From positions 1 through 64,000 of the forward strand of contig JADLCR010000072.1 of assembly GCA_020847095.1 (NCBI GenBank): a DNA stretch of 64,000 nucleotides, in the 5' to 3' direction. The stretch is from Oligoflexia bacterium (GTDB lineage Bacteria > Bdellovibrionota > Bdellovibrionia > JABDDW01). A model generated the notes under the pieces. That model was not told the origin of the DNA. It saw only the letters and a list, made by a program, of their open reading frames with translations, and searched no databases. This document shows positions 16,019-24,798 of the stretch, piece by piece (position 1 is the first letter of the stretch; each line of letters opens with the position of its first letter). Both the position numbers and the translations under genes were made by a program.

Positions 16019-17158
16019 TTAGTGGATATAAACTCTTGCGAGCCTCGACTGCATTCCCGTCATGATTTCATAAGAAATCGTCGACGCTCGCTCGGCCATG
16101 TCTTCTGGCCGAATTCGTTGTCCTTTTTGTTCACCAATAAGTACGACTTCATCACCGAGTTCGGGGCCAAGCCCTTGATTCGCCAATGCGGAAACGTCCA
16201 CCATGATGTAGTCCATGCAAACGATTCCGATCATGGGGCATCGGACTCCGCGAATGAGAACCTCGCCCTTGTTGCTCAACGCACGAGGGATTCCATCGGC
16301 ATAACCGATGGGAAGAACGGCAATCACTCCGTCCTTGGGCGCCGACCAAGTGCCCCCATAAGAAACCTTCGTACCCTTCTTGATTTTGTGGATAAATCCA
16401 ATAAAAGATTTTACGGCCATCACGGGCATCACCGAGATCTTGGGCTTTACGTCAAGTTTGGAATAGGCCCCATAAAGTGCAAGGCCCGGTCTTGCCAAAT
16501 CAAGTTTCGGCTCTACATTGGTCATCAGCGCTGAGCTCTTATGGGTATGAAATAAAACTTTTGAGTCAATGCTCTGAGAAATAGTTCGCGAGATCGATTC
16601 AAAAGCTTTCAATTGCTCGGCCGTTTGAGAATTCTTGGTTCCGTAATCTTCGCTCGACGCAAAATGAGTGCAAGCGCCCTCAATTTTAAAAAACGAGTCG
16701 TGGCCTACTTTTGCCAATACTTCGGTAACTTGCTCGGGTTCAAATCCAAGGCGCTGCATTCCCGTATTGAATTTGAGATGAATCGGATAGCGGGCCTGAT
16801 CATGAAGGGCCGCCTTGAGCTTTTCAATTTGCTGAAGCTGACTGACAACAGGAGTAAGTCTGTATTTGACCATGGCCTCAGCGCCAGTCGCATCAAAGTG
16901 TGAAAACACCAATAAGGAGCTCTGAATGCCCGCTTGGCGAAGGCGAATTCCCTCTTCAATTAAAGCCACGCCCATAAAGCGGGCGCCCATGGCCTCACAA
17001 ACCTTGGCCACATGAATATCGCCATGACCGTAGGCATCGGCTTTGACCATTGGGGCTAAGGCCTCTGGCGATCCCATGGCCTGAGATAAATTTCGAAAAT
17101 TCTGCTCGAGGACGCGCAGATCGATTTCCACAAAGCTGTTTCTCAAACGCGGTTGCAT
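16019..17158 (-). CDS. alr: Alanine racemase
   Basis: Alr interconverts L- and D-alanine with pyridoxal phosphate and supplies D-Ala for peptidoglycan. The PLP lysine is in MVKADAYGHG (K near residue 40), the catalytic tyrosine in SYGGTW, and the PLP-binding C-terminal motifs CMDYIMVDV and YEIMTGMQSRLARVY are present. Its 379 aa is the usual length. The start is the ATG at 17158, preceded by AAGG about ten bases away. It is the first gene of the alr-mla-purH operon, and its start lies 51 bases from the divergent tRNA gene. It provides the substrate for the ddl product encoded in the dcw cluster of the same window. Confidence 0.96.
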   Translation of the reverse strand: MQPRLRNSFVEIDLRVLEQNFRNLSQAMGSPEALAPMVKADAYGHGDIHVAKVCEAMGARFMGVALIEEGIRLRQAGIQSSLLVFSHFDATGAEAMVKYRLTPVVSQLQQIEKLKAALHDQARYPIHLKFNTGMQRLGFEPEQVTEVLAKVGHDSFFKIEGACTHFASSEDYGTKNSQTAEQLKAFESISRTISQSIDSKVLFHTHKSSALMTNVEPKLDLARPGLALYGAYSKLDVKPKISVMPVMAVKSFIGFIHKIKKGTKVSYGGTWSAPKDGVIAVLPIGYADGIPRALSNKGEVLIRGVRCPMIGIVCMDYIMVDVSALANQGLGPELGDEVVLIGEQKGQRIRPEDMAERASTISYEIMTGMQSRLARVYIH

Positions 17159-17164
17159 TTCTTT

Positions 17165-17192
17165 TTGACCTTCTTAGGTAGGCTCTGGTAAT
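17165..17192 (+). promoter_or_regulatory. Predicted promoter of the tRNA-Thr gene
   Basis: TTGACC (17165-17170, five of six consensus) is followed after 16 bases by GGTAAT (17187-17192, four of six). The tRNA 5' end is at 17210, a sensible distance for a short leader. This is a consensus match only. Confidence 0.4.
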
Positions 17193-17209
17193 TCTTCTAA
17201 CCCTGTGAT

Positions 17210-17285
17210 GCCGATGTAGCTCAGCTGGTAGAGCAGCGCATTCGTAATGAGCGGGTCGCTGGTTCAAGTCCAGTCATCGGCTCCA
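17210..17285 (+). tRNA. tRNA-Thr(CGU)
   Basis: A 76-base cloverleaf with an encoded CCA end. The acceptor stem GCCGATG/CATCGGC is perfect. The D-arm is GCTC...GAGC, the T-arm is GCTGG-TTCAAGT-CCAGT with one G-T pair, and the variable loop is five bases. The anticodon loop TTCGTAA gives anticodon CGU, reading ACG (threonine). The anticodon stem GCGCA/TGAGC has a G-A mismatch at the middle pair. The gene stands alone between the divergent alr gene and the convergent GGDEF gene. No clear terminator follows. Confidence 0.93.
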
Positions 17286-17380
17286 CTTTACACACCTACC
17301 CTATTATCAGTCTAACTGCTTATTTCAACTGGGAAAATCTAAGATACGTGAGGACTAAATTTCTCGACTTAAGGTGTCGT

Positions 17381-18913
17381 CTAGGCGCTGGCTTTGGGAT
17401 TTCCGGGTCCCGTGTACGCCGGCACTGGAAGGGGTTCAAATTCAGGCTTAAAGCCTTGGGGGGCCTCGGCCATTGCGACTCGATTTCGCCCACCTTGCTT
17501 GACCTTGTAAAGGGCGTCATCGGCAGACCGGACCAAGGCTTGGTCGTCTGAGACAAAAGTGGGATATTCGCTTACGCCTAAAGACACAGTCACTTTGCCC
17601 ATGGGTTGCTTTTCGCCGTGGGGAAACTTTGTACTTTCAACGGTCAGGCGCACCTTTTCGGCTTTTATCGCAGCCCCAGCGGCCGCGGTATGTGGACAAA
17701 GAATGGCGAACTCCTCACCTCCAAGGCGGGCCACAATGTCTGTTTTGCGACTCGTTTTTTGAAGGATCTGGGCTACGGACTTAATAATAACGTCACCCAT
17801 CGGATGCCCATTGGTGTCGTTGTATTTTTTAAAGTGATCGATATCGAGATAAATGAGACTGAGCGGGTAATGGGTTCGTCGGCTGCGCGCGATTTCTTCG
17901 CCCAATTTTTCGTTAAAAAACCGTCGGTTATATAGACTCGTCAGTGGATCTTTAATCGCCATTTCATGAATGCGTTTGGCCATCATAGCGTTGTCAAAAC
18001 TGACTTGAGTGATTTGAACAAAACTTTCGAGCAATCGTCGCCCTTCGTCACCTAAAGCGCCGTTGAACGCAACCACAACCCCTGCGGGCTGACCTTCGTT
18101 CATAAACGGCAATGCAAAATGAACTTGGATTTTAAATACTTCTTTCATCAAGTCGGTGAGCGGCTGCATCTTCATTGGTTGTGTCAGCATTGGTGGAATT
18201 GTCTTTGGATCAACCTGAGAGAGATTAATTCCCACTTTCCTAAATTGTTCGATTGGAATTTTCGACCCATGGGCCACAACCAAACTTTGATAAGCCGGCA
18301 AATACCTCAGCATAATGGCTGGCGCCCCGCCGCTGACTTCTGCGATCGAATCGAGTAGCGCTTGAATGACCGCGTCTGGATCCAATTTTTGAGATAAACG
18401 ATGCATGAGTTGGTTGACCGCTTGAATCTCTTTATTTTCTTTGGAAATTTTTTGATTTACGGCGTTGAGTAGTTTGTTCTTCTCACCGAGCTCCTCGAGT
18501 AGTTGCTCATTTTCTAATTTCATATACAGGCGTTCGACGGTACGGTCCGCGGTACTCACAAGATCGGCTAAATTTTCAAAAGGTTTATAAATGTAATCGT
18601 AGGCACCAAGCTTCATCGCATTAACCGCTGTTTCAAGGCTCGCGTGCGAAGTCATAATGATAAATTCAATGTCTTTACTGAGTTTTCGAACATTTTCGAG
18701 TAACTGAATGCCGCTCATTCCCGGCATACGAATATCGCTAAAAATAAGATGCGGAGGAGATTCTTGAATTCGCTTAAGGGCGTCTTCGGCCGTAGGAAAC
18801 ATTTCGACTTGATAGCCCGCTTGCGAAAAGGTTTCTTTTACCACTTCACGGATACTCTCTTCATCGTCAACTACGAATACCATGAAGTCCTTTCGGACCT
18901 TGGCGATTTCCAT
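17381..18913 (-). CDS. Response regulator with GAF-like middle domain and GGDEF diguanylate cyclase
   Basis: Residues ~10-130 form a receiver domain (VVDDEES, phospho-acceptor D60 in IFSDIRMPG, then TSHASLETA and YKPF). A coiled linker leads to a middle ~170-residue region that looks GAF-like. Residues ~335-495 form a GGDEF domain with DPLTSLYNRRFF, YLDIDHFKKYND, the active-site GGEEF at 398-402, and an RKTD inhibitory site at 389-392. The enzyme should make cyclic di-GMP from two GTP when phosphorylated, with product inhibition. It lies three bases after the sensor kinase gene, which is surely its partner. The C-terminal ~20 residues are Pro-rich and disordered. Confidence 0.93.
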   Translation of the reverse strand: MEIAKVRKDFMVFVVDDEESIREVVKETFSQAGYQVEMFPTAEDALKRIQESPPHLIFSDIRMPGMSGIQLLENVRKLSKDIEFIIMTSHASLETAVNAMKLGAYDYIYKPFENLADLVSTADRTVERLYMKLENEQLLEELGEKNKLLNAVNQKISKENKEIQAVNQLMHRLSQKLDPDAVIQALLDSIAEVSGGAPAIMLRYLPAYQSLVVAHGSKIPIEQFRKVGINLSQVDPKTIPPMLTQPMKMQPLTDLMKEVFKIQVHFALPFMNEGQPAGVVVAFNGALGDEGRRLLESFVQITQVSFDNAMMAKRIHEMAIKDPLTSLYNRRFFNEKLGEEIARSRRTHYPLSLIYLDIDHFKKYNDTNGHPMGDVIIKSVAQILQKTSRKTDIVARLGGEEFAILCPHTAAAGAAIKAEKVRLTVESTKFPHGEKQPMGKVTVSLGVSEYPTFVSDDQALVRSADDALYKVKQGGRNRVAMAEAPQGFKPEFEPLPVPAYTGPGNPKASA

Positions 18914-18916
18914 TGA

Positions 18917-21328
18917 TTAGCCTTTATTCAATTTGGGTCGGCGGATTTTCACCTTAAATTCTGATGATGCTGCTTCAGTGGGCTCTTGTGCCTCTTGAGG
19001 GGGCATGGGCAACCCCGATGTATCCGAAAGTGGAGTCTTGCCACCTAAAACTGGTTCAACTAACTTTTGTACTCTAGGTTCTGTAGAGGGCTCTTTCATT
19101 TTAAAATCATCTAAATTCTCGACAGCGGCAGGCGCGGGCTTAACGGCCGCAGGCGCAGGTGTGGGAGTTCCGTTGCTCTTGGTTTCAAATTTCTTTCCGA
19201 TACCAAGACTAATACCAGTGACTTTAGTATCTGTTTTCGCTCCCTCAACCTTCGCTGGTTCTGCCTTTGATATTTCTGTCTTTGGCTTAAGAGGCTCGGC
19301 TTTTGACCCACCGGGCGTTTTGATCTCGGCGACCACCGTGGTCGGGCCGGCTGGAGCAGGTGCCGCCGGAGCCGGAGTGGCTTGAGTCGCTGTCACCGCC
19401 GAAACCGCAGAAGCGGCGGCCCCTGGTTTTGTGGCCAATTGCCCACCATGGGTATTTTCGAGAGGCTTAGTTGAAATCTGAGCTCCTTCTGGAATGGGAA
19501 TATCGATAAAAAAGGTAGTGCCCTTACCCATCGTCGATTTGACGTAAATATCCCCTTTGTGATCTTTCACAATTCCAATACTTACTGAAAGGCCCAATCC
19601 CGTTCCTTTACCAGCAGGCTTTGTCGTAAAAAACGGTTCGAAAATTTTCTTTTGAATTTCTGGAGGAATTCCAACCCCGGTGTCTTCGATCTGAATCTGA
19701 GCTTTATTGCCAGCCTGTACGACCCTGACCGTCAGATTCTTTGTGGGATTGGTTTCCATGGCGTGCCCAGCGTTGACCATGAGGTTCAATAATACTTGGG
19801 TCAAATGGTTGGCATTTGCCGCAACCATGGGACATGGTTGAAAATCCTTGTAAATCTTCACACCCGTGAGGGTCAACTGATGCTCAACCAAATTGATGGT
19901 ATCTTGAGCCACTTGCGCCAAATCGGTGGGCTTGAGTTCAGTTTTTTCAGCACGAGCAAACTTCATGAGATTTTCGACAATTGTTTTACATCTTCTGGTT
20001 TCTTTTTCGATCACCTCGAGATGCTTTCGAATGTCATCGGACTGGGCTTGTCCCATGGCCAGCTGCGCATGCCCTAAGATTCCAGCAAGGGGGTTTTTAA
20101 CCTCGTGAGCAATACCGGCGCTGAGTTGACCAAAGGCGCTCATCTTCTCACTTTGAACAAGTGCCGTTTGAGCAGAGGCCAACGCCTCGTCGCGACTAAT
20201 CAAATCTTGTTCCATTTTGGCAAATGAAGTGGCCAGCTCACCAATTTCGTCATTGGTTTTGACGTCTACAGCCACATTAAAATTACCAGCACCAATTTCA
20301 GCGGCAATTTGCTTAAGCCTTTGCAACGGACCAGTCATGTAATTTGAAAGAAGTACGGCTGTCCCAATCGCAACAAGAAGAATCACAAGTCCGATGTAAG
20401 AAATATTTCTCATTAAAACATTGGCTGCTTCGAAAGCCTTGTTTCGAGGTGTGGTTACAGCCACAAACAAATTAGATTTTTGAATCCATTCAAATGAGCC
20501 GACAACCGCTTCTTCATTTGGAGCTTTGTAATCACCCGCTCCCGCAACTCGGGTTCTCTGCAAGGCATCTGAAACCATAGAGTGGGTTTTGAAATTCTGA
20601 CCGCGCTGGCTGACATCAGAGTGAGCAATCACGATACCCTGATCGTCGGCAATGAACCCCGTGTTGAGTCCTGTGGAGAAGTCATTCAAAACTGAATCAA
20701 AAGCGTTAGACGGTAGGATTCCAACAATCCAAGCCGAAACAAGGGATTCAGAGTCGGGTTTTTGTGAATCTGAGTTTTTCTGTGCCTTTTTCTTTTTGAC
20801 ATCCACAATCTTAACTTCAAAACCGAGGGCGTAGAGTGTTTGCCCATCAATCGCTTTGATTCTCCAAAGTCCGCGGCCATCGAGGTTGCTTCTAAAATCT
20901 AAGCCTTGAAGGGTTTGCTTTTCAAAATCAGGAAGCCACTGGCCCGCGGGGCCGCTGGGATTTCTTAAAGCCCAATCCAGTTGAAACTGCCTTTCCGCGT
21001 TTACTGTCAAAAAGCCGATTGAGAGAAATTCTTCGTAACGCCCAAACAAAACTTGAAGTTGATCCTCAAAACGCGCTCCGGTATTGGCGAGACTTTCTTT
21101 AGAAGAAATAAAAATGACAAGTTTGTCTTGAAGAGTGTTGATGCGATTGAGCAGGCTCTTGGCCGTGGAACTTGCAAGCTTTGCTGATAATTCTTTAACA
21201 AACGCTTCTTTATCTGATCGAAAAATCTGATTGGTCCTAAAAATGACAATGATGACGGCTATCGAAATGAGAGACGCCACGAGTCCGAAAATTTTCCACT
21301 TAATTGATATTTTAAGCTGACGGGCCAT
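18917..21328 (-). CDS. Cache-HAMP sensor histidine kinase with long Pro/Ala-rich C-terminal tail
   Basis: The 803-aa protein has a first membrane helix (~11-30), a large periplasmic sensing region (~31-305) that looks like a double Cache domain, a second helix (~310-330), a HAMP domain (~331-383), a HisKA domain with the phospho-accepting H408 in AGIAHEVKNPL, and a HATPase with IEDTGVGIPPE and GKGTGLGLS near residue 575. The kinase ends near 615. About 190 residues of Pro/Ala/Lys-rich, probably disordered tail follow, which is unusual. The start has AAGGATGAG upstream. A good sigma70-like promoter lies just before it. The REC-GGDEF gene follows after three bases. The sensed signal cannot be deduced. 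Confidence 0.92.
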   Translation of the reverse strand: MARQLKISIKWKIFGLVASLISIAVIIVIFRTNQIFRSDKEAFVKELSAKLASSTAKSLLNRINTLQDKLVIFISSKESLANTGARFEDQLQVLFGRYEEFLSIGFLTVNAERQFQLDWALRNPSGPAGQWLPDFEKQTLQGLDFRSNLDGRGLWRIKAIDGQTLYALGFEVKIVDVKKKKAQKNSDSQKPDSESLVSAWIVGILPSNAFDSVLNDFSTGLNTGFIADDQGIVIAHSDVSQRGQNFKTHSMVSDALQRTRVAGAGDYKAPNEEAVVGSFEWIQKSNLFVAVTTPRNKAFEAANVLMRNISYIGLVILLVAIGTAVLLSNYMTGPLQRLKQIAAEIGAGNFNVAVDVKTNDEIGELATSFAKMEQDLISRDEALASAQTALVQSEKMSAFGQLSAGIAHEVKNPLAGILGHAQLAMGQAQSDDIRKHLEVIEKETRRCKTIVENLMKFARAEKTELKPTDLAQVAQDTINLVEHQLTLTGVKIYKDFQPCPMVAANANHLTQVLLNLMVNAGHAMETNPTKNLTVRVVQAGNKAQIQIEDTGVGIPPEIQKKIFEPFFTTKPAGKGTGLGLSVSIGIVKDHKGDIYVKSTMGKGTTFFIDIPIPEGAQISTKPLENTHGGQLATKPGAAASAVSAVTATQATPAPAAPAPAGPTTVVAEIKTPGGSKAEPLKPKTEISKAEPAKVEGAKTDTKVTGISLGIGKKFETKSNGTPTPAPAAVKPAPAAVENLDDFKMKEPSTEPRVQKLVEPVLGGKTPLSDTSGLPMPPQEAQEPTEAASSEFKVKIRRPKLNKG

Positions 21329-21373
21329 CTCTCATCCTTGAAAGCGGTCAAGTTGTTCTAAACTGCTTATTTT

Positions 21374-21402
21374 ATTCTATTTTTTTACGAGAAAAAGTTC
21401 AA
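21374..21402 (-). promoter_or_regulatory. Predicted sigma70-type promoter for the sensor kinase operon
   Basis: On the minus strand, TTGAAC (21402-21397) and TAGAAT (21379-21374) are separated by exactly 17 bases. The start of transcription would be near 21367, giving a leader of about 39 bases with the kinase ribosome site. The -35 box overlaps the stop codon of the upstream gene. This is one of the better promoter matches in the window. Confidence 0.55.
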
Positions 21403-21833
21403 GAAAGGCGTTCAATATTGATGAGTGGATAGAAATATTTTTGGCTTCCAAACGGTATCTTTCCCCTCTTATTTGAAATGCGTCGCTCGATACCAAACTG
21501 AATTGATTTGAGTCTGTTTCCACGAGCGATTTTAACTTCGTTGTAGGGTGCATAAAAATATCGAATACGAGCCGAAGTACTGAAATCTTCTGGCAAAATC
21601 TGATTTGGCAGCCGCTCTCTGAATCCTTCTTCGCGAACGCCCAGGTAAACCCACCGGCGTTTTTTGTCTATGAACACCTTTTCCACGACTAAAGTCTGGC
21701 TGCTTTGAATTCCCTTTAGTTCCAAAATCCCCGGCTCTAGCTCGTGCACGACATAAGCCTGGGCCTTGAGACCCCCAAATAGAGAAAAAATGACGAATAG
21801 GCTTATGGTTTTTAGGGCGCGATTTTTATTCAT
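21399..21833 (-). CDS. Small exported protein of unknown function
   Basis: From the start chosen at 21833 the product has 144 residues. It begins with a signal peptide (about 1-24, ending KAQAY), so it is likely periplasmic. The mature part contains VVHELEPGILELKG, RWVYLGVREEG and a basic C-terminus. I do not recognise a family. A longer frame from 21917 would put 28 residues in front of the signal peptide and is rejected. The gene is divergent from nadB and precedes the sensor kinase by 70 bases, but the kinase appears to have its own promoter. Confidence 0.65.
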   Translation of the reverse strand: MNKNRALKTISLFVIFSLFGGLKAQAYVVHELEPGILELKGIQSSQTLVVEKVFIDKKRRWVYLGVREEGFRERLPNQILPEDFSTSARIRYFYAPYNEVKIARGNRLKSIQFGIERRISNKRGKIPFGSQKYFYPLINIERLS

Positions 21834-21922
21834 ACGGTTCACAATCCAGCAACTCACATGCAAAGCTCTATTGCTTTTAAGCCGCCCATTAGGCCGCTCC
21901 CCTTGGTAAATCTTCAAATCCA

Positions 21923-21951
21923 GTGACAGTTTTGAGCAACTAGACTATCTC
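21923..21951 (+). promoter_or_regulatory. Predicted nadB promoter, possibly giving a leaderless transcript
   Basis: GTGACA (21923-21928, five of six) and TATCTC (21946-21951, three of six) are 17 bases apart. The predicted transcription start (about 21958) falls on the nadB ATG at 21959. No Shine-Dalgarno sequence is seen before the ATG, which fits a leaderless message. Confidence 0.35.
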
Positions 21952-21958
21952 CATTTTC

Positions 21959-23539
21959 ATGAAGAATTTCCTCGTTATGGGAACCGGAATCGCCGGATTG
22001 TTTTTTGCCCTAAAGGCTTCGAAACTTGGGAAAGTAACCGTGCTGGCCAAAGAAGAAGCCGATCACACGGCGACGGCTATGGCCCAAGGGGGGATTGCCA
22101 GCGTTACTGGCTCCAGCGACAGTTTTGAAAGTCATATTCAAGATACATTGGTGGCCGGAGCGGGACTATGTCACGAATCGGTTGTTAAGAACTGCATCGA
22201 ACAGGCCCCTGCAAGAATCCAGGAATTGGTTAACTTCGGCGTTCAATTTGATCGGCTCACCGGAAAATCCGATTTTGACCTGACTAAAGAAGGTGGTCAC
22301 AGCCACCATCGCATTTTACATAGCTTCGATCAAACGGGCCGCGCCATTCAAAACGCTCTCTTACAGGCATGTATGGCTAATACCAATATTGAAATTCTTG
22401 AACATCGCATGGCCGTGGATTTGATTCTCACTAAAAAGATTTCCAAAAGCGAACCAAACCGCTGCCTCGGAGCTTATGTTCTGGATGTCAAATCCGGAAA
22501 AGTTGAAACTTTTTTGGCTGACCATACGATTTTGGCAACAGGCGGAGCTGGAAAGGTCTACCTCTACACCAGCAACTGGGAAGGGGCGACCGGTGACGGG
22601 ATCGCCATGGCGTTTAGAGCTGGAGCTCGAGTAGCCAATATGGAGTTTCTTCAGTTTCACCCAACATGCCTTTATTCTTCTCAGCCTAAATCGCGAAATT
22701 TTTTGATTACAGAGGCACTGAGGGGAGAAGGGGCTCGGCTGCTGACTGTCGACGGAAAGCGATTTATGGAGCAGTACGATGCACGGTTAGAGCTTGCTCC
22801 ACGAGATATTGTGGCTCGTGCTATCGATGCTGAAATCAAAAAATCGGGACGAGAGTTTGTTCATTTGGACATTTCCCATAAGCCCAAAGATGAAACAGTC
22901 AGTCGCTTTCCCGGAGTGTACGAACGCTGCCTAGAAGCGGGCGTCGATATCACGCGCCAGCCCATTCCCGTAGTGCCCGCCGCGCATTATCTATGCGGCG
23001 GGGTCATCACCGATATTTTCGGACGCACCGATATTGACTGCCTTTGGGCTCTTGGTGAAACCGCATGCACAGGGCTCCACGGAGCCAACCGCCTTGCCAG
23101 CAACTCACTTTTGGAGGGCATCGCCTTTGCTCATAATGCCGTCGAGCAACTCTCTCAAATCCCCGCGATAAAACCCTTCAAGGGAACAGTTGCGCAATGG
23201 GATCCAGGTCGCGCCGTTCATGATGATGAAATGGTTGTCGTCTCTCACAACTGGGATGAAGTGCGACGGTTGATGTGGAATTACGTAGGCATTGTTCGAA
23301 CCAACAAGCGTTTGGAACGCGCCCTTCATCGCATTTTGGTTTTGCAGAGTGAAATTCGAGACTATTACTGGCATACGATAGTCAATAAAGACCTACTGGA
23401 GCTTCGAAACATTGCTCTTGTGGCCGAGTTGATCATACGAAGCGCGTTGAAGCGAAAAGAAAGTCGCGGCATTCACTACAACTTGGATTATCCAGAACCA
23501 AATCCAAAATTTGCCGAAGATACAGTCTTAGAGCCTTAA
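21959..23539 (+). CDS. nadB: L-aspartate oxidase
   Basis: NadB oxidises L-aspartate to iminoaspartate with FAD, the first step of de novo NAD synthesis. The 526-aa protein has the N-terminal FAD-binding GTGIAGLFFALKAS, AMAQGGIASV, the active-site region GGHSHHRILH, ATGGAGKVY, MEFLQFHPTCLY, and the C-terminal GLHGANRLASNSLLEG. Length and order are normal for the family. Close relatives such as succinate dehydrogenase flavoproteins are excluded by the nadB-type AMAQGGIA and HxxHRI motifs. It is transcribed alone and ends four bases from the convergent lipoprotein gene. No nadA or nadC is nearby; nadK lies in the same window but far away. Confidence 0.95.
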   Translation: MKNFLVMGTGIAGLFFALKASKLGKVTVLAKEEADHTATAMAQGGIASVTGSSDSFESHIQDTLVAGAGLCHESVVKNCIEQAPARIQELVNFGVQFDRLTGKSDFDLTKEGGHSHHRILHSFDQTGRAIQNALLQACMANTNIEILEHRMAVDLILTKKISKSEPNRCLGAYVLDVKSGKVETFLADHTILATGGAGKVYLYTSNWEGATGDGIAMAFRAGARVANMEFLQFHPTCLYSSQPKSRNFLITEALRGEGARLLTVDGKRFMEQYDARLELAPRDIVARAIDAEIKKSGREFVHLDISHKPKDETVSRFPGVYERCLEAGVDITRQPIPVVPAAHYLCGGVITDIFGRTDIDCLWALGETACTGLHGANRLASNSLLEGIAFAHNAVEQLSQIPAIKPFKGTVAQWDPGRAVHDDEMVVVSHNWDEVRRLMWNYVGIVRTNKRLERALHRILVLQSEIRDYYWHTIVNKDLLELRNIALVAELIIRSALKRKESRGIHYNLDYPEPNPKFAEDTVLEP

Positions 23540-23542
23540 GTC

Positions 23543-24154
23543 TTAGTTTTTTCGAGGGTAGAACAGCTTAGAAGCCCCTCGAGGACCTGCAATTGTGAGC
23601 GTTGAGGTCGTCCCAATCACGTCACTAGTTGGAATCTCAAAACGAATCAAATAAGGTCGTGCCCAAATGCTGTGATACGGATAATGCGTAATCAAAACTT
23701 CGCGCTCATCAAAAAGTCTTCTCACCTGCTTAGGCTGTAATCTTCGGCCACCAACATCTAAAAAGACATTCCAAGTTGAAGATGACTTATCTAAGTTATT
23801 GATGTCATCGGTTTCGGTGTAAAGACTGACAAAAAAATGAGTTTCAGCCGAAGCCTCGTAAAGTGATTTTTGCCGATTCTCGCGAAATTGTTCAGGCGTC
23901 CAAGAAAGTCTCACGGCGTCTTTGTAGTTCTGGTGCTCAATGATCTCTCGGGTCTTTAAGGTGGCATCAACAATGAAGTCCGCCTTTAATCCACTGTAGA
24001 CCTTGTCTGAGTTAGTCCATTCTTCAAGAATGGATTTGTAATCTCCCTGCGGGCTATCGTTTTTGATTTCGTCAGGAATCGTCGATGCGGATCGGCAACC
24101 GACAATTGACATAACCACGAAAAGTTGAAGAACCAATCTTAGATGCCGATTCAT
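23543..24154 (-). CDS. Lipoprotein of unknown function
   Basis: From the likely start at 24154 the protein has 203 residues and a lipoprotein signal (hydrophobic run ending VVMSIVGC, with Cys as the lipidated residue). The mature protein includes WTPEQFRENRQKSL, AETHFFVSLYTE, TWNVFLDVGGRRLQP and YHSIWARPYLIRFEIP, a pattern that suggests a mixed alpha/beta periplasmic domain. I do not recognise a family. It lies seven bases after pyrE on the same strand and is convergent with nadB. The frame could begin twelve codons earlier, but that would place extra residues before the signal. Confidence 0.75.
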   Translation of the reverse strand: MNRHLRLVLQLFVVMSIVGCRSASTIPDEIKNDSPQGDYKSILEEWTNSDKVYSGLKADFIVDATLKTREIIEHQNYKDAVRLSWTPEQFRENRQKSLYEASAETHFFVSLYTETDDINNLDKSSSTWNVFLDVGGRRLQPKQVRRLFDEREVLITHYPYHSIWARPYLIRFEIPTSDVIGTTSTLTIAGPRGASKLFYPRKN

Positions 24155-24196
24155 AAAGATAAGGTTATCAGGAGCGATGAAAGCGATCAATGCACT

Positions 24197-24760
24197 TTAG
24201 GCTAGGATTTGAGACCGCTTCACCAAAGCATGGAAATTAAGACCCGCTGCTTGGATATTCTGTGCGCCGCCCTCTTCTCGATCCACAACCGAAATAACCC
24301 CGAGAACTTTAAGTCCAGCAAGTCGGGCGCGCTCGACGCTCTTTAAGGTGGAGCCACCGGTCGTCACCACATCTTCTAAAATCATAACGATGTCGCCGGC
24401 CTCAAAATTTTTCATTCCTTCAAGCCATTGTTGAGTTCCGTGGCTCTTCGGCTCTTTGCGAATATAAAATGCGAATAGCGGATGGGGCCAATCTTGAGAC
24501 ATCATGCTCACACCCGTGGAGATGGGATCAGCTCCCATTGTTAATCCCCCGACCCCTTTCACCATCAATCCCGAACTCTGTAAGGATTTTATCTTCTGGC
24601 AGATCAATTGACTGACAAGAAAAATTCCGCGGGGATGCAAAAGCGTATTTTTCATATCGATATAAAAATCGCTCTCTCGGCCCGAAGCCAGGGTGACCTT
24701 ACGATTTTCATAACTTAATTTTTTAATAAGACCCACGAGCTCTGAATGAATATCAACCAT
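24197..24760 (-). CDS. pyrE: Orotate phosphoribosyltransferase
   Basis: PyrE joins orotate to phosphoribosyl pyrophosphate to form OMP in pyrimidine synthesis. The 187-aa protein has the family's type I phosphoribosyltransferase fold: a YIDMKNTLLHPRG region near the start, the GADPISTGV loop, an AFYIRKEPKSHGTQQ flexible loop, and the PRPP-binding MILEDVVTTGGST. The length is somewhat shorter than E. coli PyrE but typical of this subgroup. No other pyr gene is nearby. It lies 38 bases after the alpha/beta hydrolase gene and seven bases before the lipoprotein gene on the same strand, so the three may form an operon. Confidence 0.93.
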   Translation of the reverse strand: MVDIHSELVGLIKKLSYENRKVTLASGRESDFYIDMKNTLLHPRGIFLVSQLICQKIKSLQSSGLMVKGVGGLTMGADPISTGVSMMSQDWPHPLFAFYIRKEPKSHGTQQWLEGMKNFEAGDIVMILEDVVTTGGSTLKSVERARLAGLKVLGVISVVDREEGGAQNIQAAGLNFHALVKRSQILA

Positions 24761-24798
24761 GGAGCAAAACCTAACCGATTCGTGGATTGGAGTTCAAG

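Noticed and set aside
16022..16534. Long plus-strand frame antisense to alr, and similar long antisense frames over purH, murC and the acyl-CoA synthetase gene
   Set aside because: They are shadows of well-supported genes, lack ribosome sites, and have compositions unlike real proteins.
18917..19480. Pro/Ala-rich repeats in the kinase tail as a minisatellite
   Set aside because: The repetition is at the amino-acid level and imperfect at the DNA level; no regular tandem unit was found.
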